64,000 bases of DNA from JBFHIJ01 sp963678775 (GTDB lineage Bacteria; Bacteroidota; Ignavibacteria; Kapaibacteriales; UBA2268): contig CAXXGR010000007.1 in assembly GCA_963678775.2 (NCBI GenBank), positions 124,001 through 188,000 on the forward strand, read 5' to 3'. The translations under genes were made by a program, and so were the position numbers. Below the pieces are notes generated by a model. The model did no database searches, was not told the DNA's origin, and saw only the letters and a list, made by a program, of their open reading frames with translations. Below are positions 18,739 to 28,639 of this stretch, one piece after another. Numbering within the stretch: the stretch's first letter is position 1; each line of letters begins with the position of its first letter.

Positions 18739-19266
18739 ATGATGCAAGAAAAAAAGAAAGAAGTTGATATTAAAGAAAAAAGAAAGAAGCTGCTGTGGTT
18801 TATCGGAAAGTTTCTGATGATAGTAGTAGCTTACTATATGATAGTTCTATTCCTAAGTGAAGAAATATTTTCGCAATACGTCAATGCAACTGCATATCTG
18901 AGTTCGCTATTGATTCGGCTGTTTTACGATAGCATAACTGTTACCGGTAATTTTATCGGCTGTGGTACTTCCTACATCAGCTTGTCATTTGGCTGCGAAG
19001 GTACAGAGCCATTGATTATATTTTTGGCGGCGATGGTAGCATTCCCAATCAAATATAGAGAGAAATTAGTACCACTGCTGTCAGGTCTGGGTATTTTATA
19101 TTTTCTAAATCTAATTCGTGTATTAGGTTTATTCATTGTTAATGTAAACTACCCCGAAATTTTTGTAGAAGTTCACGAGATTTACTTCCCAATTCTATTT
19201 ATAATCTTTGCATTTATTCAATTTTTTATAAGTTTGAAATGGTCACTGAAAATAGCTCAAAAATAG
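18739..19266 (+). CDS. Exosortase/archaeosortase-family transpeptidase (XrtH-like)
   Basis: A 175-residue multi-pass membrane protein. The exosortase catalytic set is visible: Cys86 in 'SFGCEGTEP', Arg127 in 'LNLIRVLGLF' and His146 in 'VEVHEIYFP', each at the edge of a hydrophobic segment. The segment 'FLAAMVAFPIKYREKL' between Cys and Arg is also typical. Family members cleave and re-attach proteins carrying a C-terminal signal of motif, membrane helix and basic tail. The compact length and the next gene resemble the XrtH type, but subtype is inference. It overlaps the next membrane protein by 28 bases. No protein in the window shows an evident exosortase sorting signal, so its substrates are elsewhere. 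Confidence 0.8.
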   Translation: MMQEKKKEVDIKEKRKKLLWFIGKFLMIVVAYYMIVLFLSEEIFSQYVNATAYLSSLLIRLFYDSITVTGNFIGCGTSYISLSFGCEGTEPLIIFLAAMVAFPIKYREKLVPLLSGLGILYFLNLIRVLGLFIVNVNYPEIFVEVHEIYFPILFIIFAFIQFFISLKWSLKIAQK

Positions 19267-19880
19267 ACAAAATATTTGGCAATAAAATCTGGATGCAGTT
19301 TGCCGGCAAATCCATTATATTAGTAGTGCTTTATATTCTACTACTTCCTCTATTAGTTAATATTTCAGGCATAGTGCTTGAATCAACGGGGAATTTATAT
19401 TTTGAACATTTCCAAAATCAAGGCTCGCCACATAAAGTTAAAATAACAAGGATTAATGATAATCAGGATTTCAATGTTACTACTGTGTTTTATGAGCAGA
19501 AACTTCCTGATGGAGGAAGTCCGCAAAAGAATTTAGAAATCAACATTCGAAATGAAGTGTTGAATCCACTTGCAGTATTTTTGATTATCTTTTTAGCCTT
19601 CCCATTCTCAAACAAATTTAGAATAAAAGCATTCTCAATTTCACTTGCAATAATCCTAGTTTTTATAGCATTTAAACTATTTGCTATGGTCTATGATAAC
19701 TATAACCTGCCTGAATATACACTGGCTGAGTTGGTATTTTTTCTGGACTCGCCTGTATACATTTTCAATTTAGCCCTTGCATCGCTGGGCACTAGTATTA
19801 ATTATGCTTTCCCGGCTATATTAGCTCTACTCGCGAACTACTATTGGTTAGAAGATCAGTATATTAGAAAAGTATTGTAA
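19239..19880 (+). CDS. Putative exosortase-associated membrane protein
   Basis: 213 residues with no motif I can name with certainty. One N-terminal membrane segment ('SIILVVLYILLLPLLV') is followed by an exported loop of about 80 residues and then three or four further membrane segments. Its start lies inside the end of the exosortase gene (28-base overlap), implying translational coupling. Small membrane proteins of similar layout accompany exosortase H in other genomes, so the likely role is partner or processing factor of the exosortase. This rests on position and topology only. Confidence 0.6.
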   Translation: MVTENSSKIDKIFGNKIWMQFAGKSIILVVLYILLLPLLVNISGIVLESTGNLYFEHFQNQGSPHKVKITRINDNQDFNVTTVFYEQKLPDGGSPQKNLEINIRNEVLNPLAVFLIIFLAFPFSNKFRIKAFSISLAIILVFIAFKLFAMVYDNYNLPEYTLAELVFFLDSPVYIFNLALASLGTSINYAFPAILALLANYYWLEDQYIRKVL

Positions 19881-19998
19881 TTATAAAATAGCAAAAATAA
19901 AAAAAAATATAAACATTAAATTATATTGTAACTATTTTTACTCTTATATGTATATTAGTAAGTATATATGATAAAATTTATAAAAAGAGAGTTGTTTG

Positions 19999-22899
19999 AT
20001 GTTTACAAAGCTTATTTATTCAGTTTTAGCGATTATTATATTTGCTAATATCACAAGTGTTGCCTCTGCAGATGAAGTACTTTTACCTGCTATGCAGGAA
20101 GCAGAAAGTACTTATTTTATAGAATCTGCTGCATTCAAATCAGAAGCTTTTCATGATTGGATATCCTTTAAAGATGAAATTACAGGTAATATCAGAAAAG
20201 CCTTTGGTACTCCAATAAAATATGAAGAGTATGGAGATGCAACAGAAAACAATGTTGAGCTTATTGCTGATAGGTTTTTTTCCGAATACAGCAGTGAAAT
20301 AGGAATAGATTATTCAAACGTAAGGCTTACTGCAAAGCTATATGCAAATAACAGATGGCATTTGAAATATCGTCAATATTATAACAATATGGAAGTAGTG
20401 TTTTCTGATATATCTTTGACTATTTTCGAAAATGGTAATATTATGGCTTTCGGTGCTGAATATTATAATAATATTGATGTGCCAGCAATACCTAAAATAT
20501 CATATCAGACCGCAGTGCAAAACGCATCTTCCAATATCACTAAAGAAAAAGTAAAAGATATACTTCTATCAAAACCGGAATTAAAAATCCTTCCTTACAT
20601 AAAAGGTAATAATATTAGCTATAGATTGGTATACGAACACCAGTATGAAACTAATGGACACAAGGAACTATTTACATCATTGGTAGATGCAAATACAGGT
20701 AATGTACTATGGCGTTTTAGCAACTTGATGACATCCAAAACAGAATTTCAGGTTAGAGGGCTAATTCAGGAAAAACATCCTACTGATGAGCAAGTCTCAA
20801 AGCCATTTAAAGATGCAATAATATATCAGAAAACTTCAATTAAGCATACCAACAAAGAAGGCAAAGTAGATTTTGGAGAAGAGCCTGTCTTTGGAGATTT
20901 TGCAACTCTAAAAGGGAAATATGTTACCGTTTATGGGAAAGGTCAGTCTGTAACTAGCGCTGATATCGAATCAAATCTAATAGATGGAGTAATGGAATGG
21001 AATGATGATATATCTACTTTCTACGAAAGGAATTTATACTATCATACTAATGTAGTTCATGACTATTTTAAATCAATAGATCCCAATCAAACGTTTTTAG
21101 ACTTTCCTGTCGAGGTAAGTCTATATTCCGGATATGGTAGTCCAAATGCAGCTTCCGGAGGAGATTATATTTACTTCATCAATGTAGATAATACAAATTA
21201 TGCTTTTGCCGGTGGCGGATCCGTTTTATATCATGAGTACGGTCACAGCATGAATAGATTTCAATATATGGAATGTGGTAGCGATTGGGGTATGATAAAC
21301 TCAGCTTGCAATGAAGCTCTCGCTGATATTACTTCTGCTGCTATTTTAGATGAATCACGAATTGGTCTGGGTACAACTGTAACTAATAGAGCTGATTATA
21401 TTAGAGATATTAATAATACTAAAAAATATCCTAAGGATATCAATTCAGACTCGCATAAGACTGCTCTCATATTATCAGGAGCCCTTTGGGACTTGTATGA
21501 GATGACAGATATGAAGACTTTAAACAATGTAAGTCACTATGCAAAATACGAGATTCCTGATGATAGTAATTTCGGCAACGCCTGTATAGAATGGTTGGTG
21601 TCATGTCTAATAGCAGATGATAATGATGGTAATTTAGCAAATGGTACTCCACATTATGATGAGATTATTAGTGCTTTTGACATGCATAATATTGGTATGA
21701 ATCTATTAATACAAAGCAGTTTTAACCATCAGCCTAAACTGTTTTACTCTAAAGAAGAATCTGCTTATGCTATAGATTTTCGTATTGATATCGAAAGTAA
21801 ATTGCTTTTTCTTCAAGATAGATTAGAGATTGAGAAAGCAGAAGTTGTCTACTCTCCATGGAAAGGTGGAAGTTCGTCTACAGTGGAAGCTGAAAAAAAT
21901 TCAGATGGCAGCTATACAGCAGAGATACCGGCTCAGGAAGAAGGAACTATATTGAGATACCAGATAAATATTAAACAGGCAAACATTGACGCCAATATTC
22001 AATGTGTATCCGCCGACGCTTACAAAGACTATGACTTATTATTTGTAGGTTATACAACAACATTTGAAGACGATTTTGAGACTGACAAAGGTTGGAAAGT
22101 TGGTAGTGATGCTGATAATGCAACCCGTGGCGAGTGGGAAAGAGCAATACCGGAAGAGATTCTATTTTATTCCTATTATATTTTACAACCTGGAAATGAC
22201 CACTCGGAAGATGGGGAATACTGCTTAGTTACAGATAAAACAGGTGGCATGGAAGATGGTGATTACTACACTTATGCGAGAGGTAAAACTACTGTAGTCT
22301 CTCCAAAGATAGATATGAGCGGTGCTTCTAATCCAATCCTTAGATATTTTGACTGGGTTGCTACTTACAACTATTCAGAAGCATCAATTGGATCATTTCT
22401 TTATGTGAGTAATAACGATGGTGAATCTTGGAGAATAATCGATATTCTTAATGGGGAAGAATTTCTATGGGATCAGAGATATGTGGAGCTATCCAAGTTT
22501 GTCACAGAGTTTACTGATAATATGAGATTTAAGTTTGTTGCTAATGGTTATATAGGTTCAAACTCAAGAGACTACGCAGTTCTTGAAACCCTTGTAGACG
22601 ATTTTTTGATTATTGATGTTCCTCATAAAATATCAGTGACAGAAAAAACAGAAGTGGTATGTAAGATATATCCAAACCCAGCTGCATCTTTCTTGCATAT
22701 TACCAACGATACGAAAATCAACAAAGTAGAAGTATATGATATTATGGGAAATAGAGTCTATATGTCAAGTGCTGTAAATTCAAATACCTATTCATGGGAC
22801 TTGTTTGATATGATGGGAAATAGAGTTGCAAATGGTACGTATTATATAAGAATTTCCGATTTGAAGGGAAGTTATATAGATAAAGCAGTAATCCGTTAG
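19999..22899 (+). CDS. M36 (fungalysin) metallopeptidase with T9SS sorting domain, copy 1
   Basis: Secreted zinc protease of about 966 residues. A signal peptide ends near 'TSVASA'. An FTP/PepSY-like propeptide follows (about 60-240), then the M36 catalytic domain with zinc motif 'HEYGHSMN' and third ligand Glu in 'CNEALADITSA'. A beta-rich region with a MAM/jelly-roll look ('DDFETDKGWKVG') follows, and the C-terminus is a T9SS type A sorting domain ('KIYPNPAASFLHI' ... 'NGTYYIRISD'). The ATG at 19999 is preferred over the adjacent TTG. Role: extracellular proteolysis. The next gene is a clear paralogue in tandem. Confidence 0.92.
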   Translation: MFTKLIYSVLAIIIFANITSVASADEVLLPAMQEAESTYFIESAAFKSEAFHDWISFKDEITGNIRKAFGTPIKYEEYGDATENNVELIADRFFSEYSSEIGIDYSNVRLTAKLYANNRWHLKYRQYYNNMEVVFSDISLTIFENGNIMAFGAEYYNNIDVPAIPKISYQTAVQNASSNITKEKVKDILLSKPELKILPYIKGNNISYRLVYEHQYETNGHKELFTSLVDANTGNVLWRFSNLMTSKTEFQVRGLIQEKHPTDEQVSKPFKDAIIYQKTSIKHTNKEGKVDFGEEPVFGDFATLKGKYVTVYGKGQSVTSADIESNLIDGVMEWNDDISTFYERNLYYHTNVVHDYFKSIDPNQTFLDFPVEVSLYSGYGSPNAASGGDYIYFINVDNTNYAFAGGGSVLYHEYGHSMNRFQYMECGSDWGMINSACNEALADITSAAILDESRIGLGTTVTNRADYIRDINNTKKYPKDINSDSHKTALILSGALWDLYEMTDMKTLNNVSHYAKYEIPDDSNFGNACIEWLVSCLIADDNDGNLANGTPHYDEIISAFDMHNIGMNLLIQSSFNHQPKLFYSKEESAYAIDFRIDIESKLLFLQDRLEIEKAEVVYSPWKGGSSSTVEAEKNSDGSYTAEIPAQEEGTILRYQINIKQANIDANIQCVSADAYKDYDLLFVGYTTTFEDDFETDKGWKVGSDADNATRGEWERAIPEEILFYSYYILQPGNDHSEDGEYCLVTDKTGGMEDGDYYTYARGKTTVVSPKIDMSGASNPILRYFDWVATYNYSEASIGSFLYVSNNDGESWRIIDILNGEEFLWDQRYVELSKFVTEFTDNMRFKFVANGYIGSNSRDYAVLETLVDDFLIIDVPHKISVTEKTEVVCKIYPNPAASFLHITNDTKINKVEVYDIMGNRVYMSSAVNSNTYSWDLFDMMGNRVANGTYYIRISDLKGSYIDKAVIR

Positions 22900-22905
22900 T
22901 AGTGT

Positions 22906-22935
22906 ATGAGCAACTGGTTTCTGAAGCTCATTTTA
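22906..22935 (+). terminator. Weak terminator-like hairpin after first M36 gene
   Basis: ATGAGC and GCTCAT (6-bp stem, 14-base loop) are followed by TTTT and more T-rich sequence, 7 bases after the stop. The stem is short, so readthrough to the second protease is possible. Confidence 0.35.
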
Positions 22936-23033
22936 TTTGTATTCAAATACTCAGCTGGAATCAGCATTATGCTCTTTTATCGGATTTCTATCAATAAGTA
23001 AAATAACTTTTTAATATGTGTTATGAGGTAAAT

Positions 23034-25934
23034 ATGTCAAATAGATTTGGCTTGGGAATAATTGTAGCGACGCTACTTCTCTCGGTATTGGGAGTTAGAG
23101 CGGCAGATGAGATAAAACTACCGTCTATGACAAGACCAACTGCTACTCATCAAATTTCAATAGACAATCATATGTCTGATGTTTTTTCGGACTGGATATT
23201 ATTGAAAGATGAAGTAACAGGTAATATAAGCAGTGGTTTTGGTACTCCTGTGAGATTCCCTGAGTTTGGCGCTGTGACTGCTGAAAATGTAGAAGCAATA
23301 GGTGACAAGTTTTTCAATCTTTATAGTGCAGATTTTAATATTGATGATACTCAAATTAGATTAGTTGCTAAAAATTATGCAAATAATAGATGGTACTTGA
23401 AATATCGTCAGTATTATCAAAACATGGAAGTAATGTTTTCGGACATTTCTGTGACTATTTTTAAAAATGGTAATATCATGTCTGTTGGAGCAGAATATTA
23501 CAATAATATTGATGTGCCTGCTACTCCAAAAATTAGCTATCAGACAGCAATTAATATGGCCTCTACTGGTATCAGTAAAAAGAAAGCCAAAGATGTGATA
23601 TTGGCAAAACCAAAACTCAAAATATTGCCATATGTTACAGGTAATAATATTGCATATAAGTTAGTTTACGAGCATCAGTATGAAACTGACGAATATAACG
23701 AGCTATTTACATCTTTCGTAGATGCCGTTTCCGGGGAGGTATTATGGCGTTATACTAATATGATGCATTCAACTAAGGAAATTACTGTTAAAGGTCAAAT
23801 TAAAGAAAGATATGCAGATGATGACTTTACGTCAAAGCCTTTCCCTCATATGTCAGTTTCTACCGGTAACCAAAACTTATATACAGATAATGACGGTAAA
23901 GTAACTAATATTGATGGTAACAGCGCTACTCTCCAACTGAGCGGCAAATTTGCAAAGGTTTATTCTGTTGGAGAAACGATAGACAAAGAGACTGTCAACT
24001 TGAGCACTGAACAAAATACATTTGAATGGAATGACAGCAATAGTGAATTTTACTCACGAAGTATGTATTACCATGCTAACGTAGTGTATGATTATTTTAA
24101 AGTTATAGAACCAGGGCAAGTCTTTATGGATTTTCCGGTTGAAATTTATATTGAGGGAGGCACCGATGGACCAAATGCAATGTCTGGTGGTTCAGATATA
24201 TATTTTATCAATACGGATAATTCGACTGCTGAAATGGCTGGTTCCGGTAGTGTGCTTTATCATGAATATGGTCATAGCATGAATTATTTCCATTACTACT
24301 ATAGCGGTTCCGGAAATGGCATGATAAATTCTGCCTGCAATGAAGCCTTAGCTGATATTACCTCTTGTGCTATACTTGATGATCCCAAAGTAGGGAAAGG
24401 AGTATTTACACAAGACAGAGAAAAGTATATAAGAAATGTTGATAATAATAATATCTATCCTGATGATTTAGATAATGACCCTCATTATTCGGGGCAGATA
24501 CTTGCTGGTGCACTTTGGGATTTATATAAACTTACAGATATTGAAACCCTAAATCGTGTTTCTCATTTTGCAAAATATGACACTCCTGACGATGCAAATG
24601 ACGGCAACTCCTTTTCAGAATGGTTTATAGCTTGCCTGCTTGCAGACGATGACGATGGAAACATGGCTAATGGCACACCTCATATACAACAAATAATCGA
24701 AGCTTTTGATAAGCATAAAATTGGAATTAGCTATTTAGTTAATTCGTCGTTTACACATAATCCACAGCAATATTACGAAAAAAGTGATCCTGTTTATGAT
24801 ATAAACTTTTCTGTGATTGCAGGTACTAATATCTCATTTTTATCTGATTATGTCAAAATAGAAAAAGCAGAATTAGTCTGGTCAGACTGGAAGGGTGGAG
24901 AACCTCATACAGTAGAAGCAATATTGCAAGAAGATGGAACCTTTAAAGCTGAAATTCCTAAGCAAGACTATGGGTCAGTTTTAAGATATTACATCAATGT
25001 AAAATTGACCGGATATGAGGAATCATTACGTTGTGTTTCCAATCAAGCTTATAATGACTACGACTTGTTATTTGTTGGGTATAAAGAAATTTACTTTGAT
25101 GATTTTGAAACTGATTTGGGATGGATTGTTGGAGATGATGCAGATGATGCTACACAAGGGATATGGGAAATAGCCAAACCGATAGGAACTAACTATTATG
25201 GTTATATCTTCCAGCCTGAAGAGGATCATACACCAAATGGAGAGTACTGTTTAATTACTGATAATCTTGGTGGCTCTTTTCAAGTGATGATGGACTCTTA
25301 TGCAAATGGTATCACGAGCGTAATATCACCACAAATTGATTTATCTACAGCTGTAAAACCTATTCTGGAATATTATAAATGGATGATGGCATCAAGTTTT
25401 AATACTTCTCAATCTACCACAATAGATGGTGCTATATATTTGAGTAATGATGATGGAAGTACTTGGGTTAAAATAGATCAGATTAAAGATGAAACACTAA
25501 CGGAATGGTCAAAACGCTATGTTGGTTTGAGTGATTATATGACTTCATTTACAGATAAAATGCGTTTTAAGATAGTAGCTGAAGGTGTGAATCAACAAAC
25601 AAGTATGCAAGTATTAGAGATTTTAATAGATGATTTTAGAATCTTAGACTTGTCTCCAGGCAGTTCGATTGCAGAACACTATACTAATAGTGATATAAAA
25701 GTATTTCCAAATCCTGTTTCAAGCTTTGTAAATCTAAATAGTAATGATTTGATTGACAGAGTTGATATAGTAGATATATACGGTAATACAGTCTTCTCTA
25801 ACAGCGATATCAATGCTTTGAACTATAGATGGAATAGAAAAAATACTGATGGACTAAGCGTCAATCCTGGGGCGTATTTCATAAAGATTTTCCATAATAA
25901 TATGGTCTCAGTTGAGAAGATTATGGTTGACTAA
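23034..25934 (+). CDS. M36 (fungalysin) metallopeptidase with T9SS sorting domain, copy 2
   Basis: Same architecture as the preceding gene: signal peptide ending near 'GVRAAD', FTP propeptide, catalytic domain with 'HEYGHSMN' and 'CNEALADITSC', jelly-roll segment ('DDFETDLGWIVG'), and C-terminal T9SS type A domain ('KVFPNPVSSFVNL', 'NPGAYFIKI'). The ATG at 23034 has a ribosome binding site (GAGG, 6-7 bases upstream); the in-frame ATG at 23016 does not. Many short identical stretches with copy 1 (for example 'QYYNNIDVPA'-like and 'NIMSVGAEYYNNIDVP' regions) show a tandem duplication that has since diverged. The two may differ in substrate. Confidence 0.92.
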   Translation: MSNRFGLGIIVATLLLSVLGVRAADEIKLPSMTRPTATHQISIDNHMSDVFSDWILLKDEVTGNISSGFGTPVRFPEFGAVTAENVEAIGDKFFNLYSADFNIDDTQIRLVAKNYANNRWYLKYRQYYQNMEVMFSDISVTIFKNGNIMSVGAEYYNNIDVPATPKISYQTAINMASTGISKKKAKDVILAKPKLKILPYVTGNNIAYKLVYEHQYETDEYNELFTSFVDAVSGEVLWRYTNMMHSTKEITVKGQIKERYADDDFTSKPFPHMSVSTGNQNLYTDNDGKVTNIDGNSATLQLSGKFAKVYSVGETIDKETVNLSTEQNTFEWNDSNSEFYSRSMYYHANVVYDYFKVIEPGQVFMDFPVEIYIEGGTDGPNAMSGGSDIYFINTDNSTAEMAGSGSVLYHEYGHSMNYFHYYYSGSGNGMINSACNEALADITSCAILDDPKVGKGVFTQDREKYIRNVDNNNIYPDDLDNDPHYSGQILAGALWDLYKLTDIETLNRVSHFAKYDTPDDANDGNSFSEWFIACLLADDDDGNMANGTPHIQQIIEAFDKHKIGISYLVNSSFTHNPQQYYEKSDPVYDINFSVIAGTNISFLSDYVKIEKAELVWSDWKGGEPHTVEAILQEDGTFKAEIPKQDYGSVLRYYINVKLTGYEESLRCVSNQAYNDYDLLFVGYKEIYFDDFETDLGWIVGDDADDATQGIWEIAKPIGTNYYGYIFQPEEDHTPNGEYCLITDNLGGSFQVMMDSYANGITSVISPQIDLSTAVKPILEYYKWMMASSFNTSQSTTIDGAIYLSNDDGSTWVKIDQIKDETLTEWSKRYVGLSDYMTSFTDKMRFKIVAEGVNQQTSMQVLEILIDDFRILDLSPGSSIAEHYTNSDIKVFPNPVSSFVNLNSNDLIDRVDIVDIYGNTVFSNSDINALNYRWNRKNTDGLSVNPGAYFIKIFHNNMVSVEKIMVD

Positions 25935-25969
25935 ATTTATAATCTTATACACTTATAGAGAAAAAATAA

Positions 25970-26018
25970 AGCAAGAGTTTGAAGCTAGTTATTACTAACA
26001 GCAAACTCTTGCTTTTTT
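25970..26018. terminator. Bidirectional rho-independent terminator
   Basis: A 12-bp perfect stem (AGCAAGAGTTTG / CAAACTCTTGCT) is followed by six T on the + strand and preceded by an A-rich run. It lies between the convergent second M36 gene and the TonB receptor, so it can serve both. Confidence 0.85.
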
Positions 26019-26062
26019 ATATACCATGTGGAATGTTAAGTATATAAGAAATAGCAAAGTAA

Positions 26063-28453
26063 TTAGATACTAGTTTTGATACCACAAAATACAGTAATTG
26101 GTCTGGTTGGACCATATATATATCCTGCATCTCGCCCAATGCCTTTGTCAAAATCTTCCTGGAAGCTATTCAAAATATTTTGAACACCTGTAAAGATTTT
26201 TACATTATTTTCGTGACTAATTTCAAAAGATACTTGCGCGTTAAGCTCCAAAAATGCCGGTGTTTCCTTTAGCTGATCATATTGATTTTTTAATCCATCT
26301 GTACCAACTCCTCCTGCATAGTGTGCCACCTGCATAGGGCCTGTTAGTATTCCGGATAAGTTCAATTCAAGTTCGTGCAGAGGAGCCCAATTAAATGAAA
26401 AATATCCGTACCAATCAGGTGAGCGTAGCATATCATTCGTTGTTTTTGATTGTCCAGGAAGTACTTCTCCTTCATTCCATGTTTCAGGGCTGTCGTACTG
26501 ACTAGATTGCAAAGTAAGTCCGGTTTTTAAGTCAGTTTCTTGATTAAACTGCATCTGTAGCTCAAAAGTCATGCCTTGAACTAAAGCACCATCGCCATTT
26601 CTTTTCTCTTCAATCATCACCTCACTTTCTTCGTTAGATACCGCTACATTGACAAAAACATCATCAAGATGAGTTCTGAAATATTCCAAAGAAATAGAAG
26701 TAGGGATAGAGGCTAGCTCAAAAGTGTAATCACTGGAGGCACCCCAGCTCATGGAGTATTCTGGTTTTAAGTCAGGTGAATTTATATGAATAAGTGCTTC
26801 GCCTGAAACTTGAGTGATATGTAAGTCTTCGTCAAATGCCTGAGGTGATCTGAAACCGGTAGAGAAAGTTGCTCTTAGATTCCAGTCTTCTTTGAGCTTA
26901 TACATGATATTTGCTCTTGGACTAATTACCATGTCATTGATAAAATTATGTTTATCAAATCGGGAGCCAAAAAGAAATGTAAAATTGTCAGTTATAGCCC
27001 AATCGTCTTGAATATAGAATCCATGATCTCTCGCAAACTGATCGATAGTTCTATCATAAGCCGGAGCTTTATCTAAAATGTCATCATAAGTCAGTTCATA
27101 ACCGAGAGTCCAAATGTGGCTACCCGCAAGCATTAATGTATGAGTATATTGTACACCACCTATATATGTTTCATTGTCCGTTGTGCCATAAGCATCTACA
27201 AACTCATCAGCATTCATCTCAGATTTCGCACCATAAAAGCTATTACGTGTAGTTTGCTGGAATGATGTATAGATAGAAATCTTATTAGAAGTGCCTTCGA
27301 AGAATTTATCATAAGTTATTCCACCCGAAATAGTATTATGGCGTGCACTTTCAGTAATGTTTGCTCTGTGTGGTGGTAAGTCAAACTGGTCACCACCACG
27401 CCTATCATCTTTGATAGCATGAAATTCAACAGAAAACTTACTTAAATGATCAGGTTTGTAAAATAATCGGCTTCCAAAAGTATTCATTGATAGCTCCGGT
27501 ATCTCCGAAAAACCATCACCGTTAGCATCCCAGTGAGTTCTATCTCTGTAAAGACCAAAAACGAAAAGTCCCAAGTCCTGATTATCATTAATAACAGATG
27601 CATTCATCTGAGCGACAAAATCAGGAATGTTGCCGTTGGTAAATGATTGAGTCAGGGTTGCATTCATTGTATTTTCGACAGGGTCTTTTGTTATGATATT
27701 TACTACGCCACCTACAGCCGAACCGCCATAAAGAGCTGATCCACCTCCGCGTACAACTTCTACTCTTTCTATCATATTTGCCGGGATTTGCTCTAAGCCA
27801 TAGACCCCGTTTAAAGCAGAAAATACAGGACGACTGTCTATCAAAATCTGAGAATATCTACCTTCCAGACCATTTAATTTAATCTCTGCAAAACCACAAT
27901 TTTGGCACATGTTTTCAACTCTTAGACCGGGTTGAAACTTGATACCATCATGGATATTAGTTGACTGAGTGCTCTCAAATATTTTAGAATCCAATACAGA
28001 TACTTTTACCGGTACGTCCTGATAGATTTTATCAGTTCTGGTGGCTGTGACTACAACTCCACCTGTACGAACTGCTTTGTCTTTCATAGTGAACTCTACA
28101 TGCACCTCATCCGCTAAAGCATCATTAACTATTACTTCCTGCTCCAAGGCTTCCTTACCCACTGATGTGATTTGTAGAACATGATGGCCATAAGGTACAT
28201 TTTTAAGATAAAACTCACCTTTAGTATTTACCTTGCAGCCCAGAGTGGTATTTTTAATCATAACTGTAGCGCCAATTGCCGGTTTTCCTTCTTCATTATT
28301 GACGGTGCCATGTATCAAGTACATTTTGTTTCTTAAAGCTGCAGAAGCATTATTAGCAGCAGCTTTGGTAGTCAAATTTTTAGTATTAGCTAAACTTACA
28401 AAAGTGAACATAAAAATAGAACATACGATAGTTACCAAGCTACGTATTGACAT
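26063..28453 (-). CDS. TonB-dependent outer-membrane receptor with carboxypeptidase-like N-terminal domain
   Basis: A 796-residue receptor that imports a ligand across the outer membrane using TonB energy. A signal peptide is followed by a carboxypeptidase-regulatory-like domain (about 45-130, 'GKPAIGATVMIKN'), the plug ('TRTDKIYQDVPVKVSVLD', 'VERVEVVRGGGSALYGGSAVGGVVNI') and a 22-strand type barrel. The plug contains 'CQNCGFAEIKLNGLEG', a Cys pair that I associate with receptors found beside metal-handling genes. A His-rich small protein is encoded just upstream on the same strand. Metal uptake is therefore a reasonable inference but not proven; siderophore or another chelate is possible. 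Confidence 0.92.
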   Translation of the reverse strand: MSIRSLVTIVCSIFMFTFVSLANTKNLTTKAAANNASAALRNKMYLIHGTVNNEEGKPAIGATVMIKNTTLGCKVNTKGEFYLKNVPYGHHVLQITSVGKEALEQEVIVNDALADEVHVEFTMKDKAVRTGGVVVTATRTDKIYQDVPVKVSVLDSKIFESTQSTNIHDGIKFQPGLRVENMCQNCGFAEIKLNGLEGRYSQILIDSRPVFSALNGVYGLEQIPANMIERVEVVRGGGSALYGGSAVGGVVNIITKDPVENTMNATLTQSFTNGNIPDFVAQMNASVINDNQDLGLFVFGLYRDRTHWDANGDGFSEIPELSMNTFGSRLFYKPDHLSKFSVEFHAIKDDRRGGDQFDLPPHRANITESARHNTISGGITYDKFFEGTSNKISIYTSFQQTTRNSFYGAKSEMNADEFVDAYGTTDNETYIGGVQYTHTLMLAGSHIWTLGYELTYDDILDKAPAYDRTIDQFARDHGFYIQDDWAITDNFTFLFGSRFDKHNFINDMVISPRANIMYKLKEDWNLRATFSTGFRSPQAFDEDLHITQVSGEALIHINSPDLKPEYSMSWGASSDYTFELASIPTSISLEYFRTHLDDVFVNVAVSNEESEVMIEEKRNGDGALVQGMTFELQMQFNQETDLKTGLTLQSSQYDSPETWNEGEVLPGQSKTTNDMLRSPDWYGYFSFNWAPLHELELNLSGILTGPMQVAHYAGGVGTDGLKNQYDQLKETPAFLELNAQVSFEISHENNVKIFTGVQNILNSFQEDFDKGIGRDAGYIYGPTRPITVFCGIKTSI

Positions 28454-28494
28454 AGTTTTAATCCTTTAAATAATATAAATAACATCAAATATAA

Positions 28495-28579
28495 GTGCAT
28501 CATAGAAATGCACATTTACGATAGACAGTAATACCTACATAGTTACTATGCTAATAGGAATTATTGAATGTATTACTGC
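28495..28579 (-). promoter_or_regulatory. Cluster of inverted repeats upstream of the TonB receptor
   Basis: Three symmetrical elements lie in the 186-base leader of the receptor: GTGCAT/ATGCAC (28495-28513), a 13-bp palindrome CATAGTTACTATG (28538-28550), and an outer pair CAGTAATAC / GTATTACTG (28526-28534 and 28571-28579). They are candidates for a repressor operator (such as a metal regulator) or a leader hairpin. I do not recognise a named consensus. Confidence 0.35.
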
Positions 28580-28639
28580 TCTACAAAAACTACAATTAGC
28601 TTGTAGATGTAGTAATTTGGAGGATTTGATTATTATTGA

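Noticed and set aside
19999..25934. M36 proteases as substrates of the neighbouring exosortase
   Set aside because: Their C-termini are T9SS type A domains and lack the membrane helix and basic tail that exosortases need.
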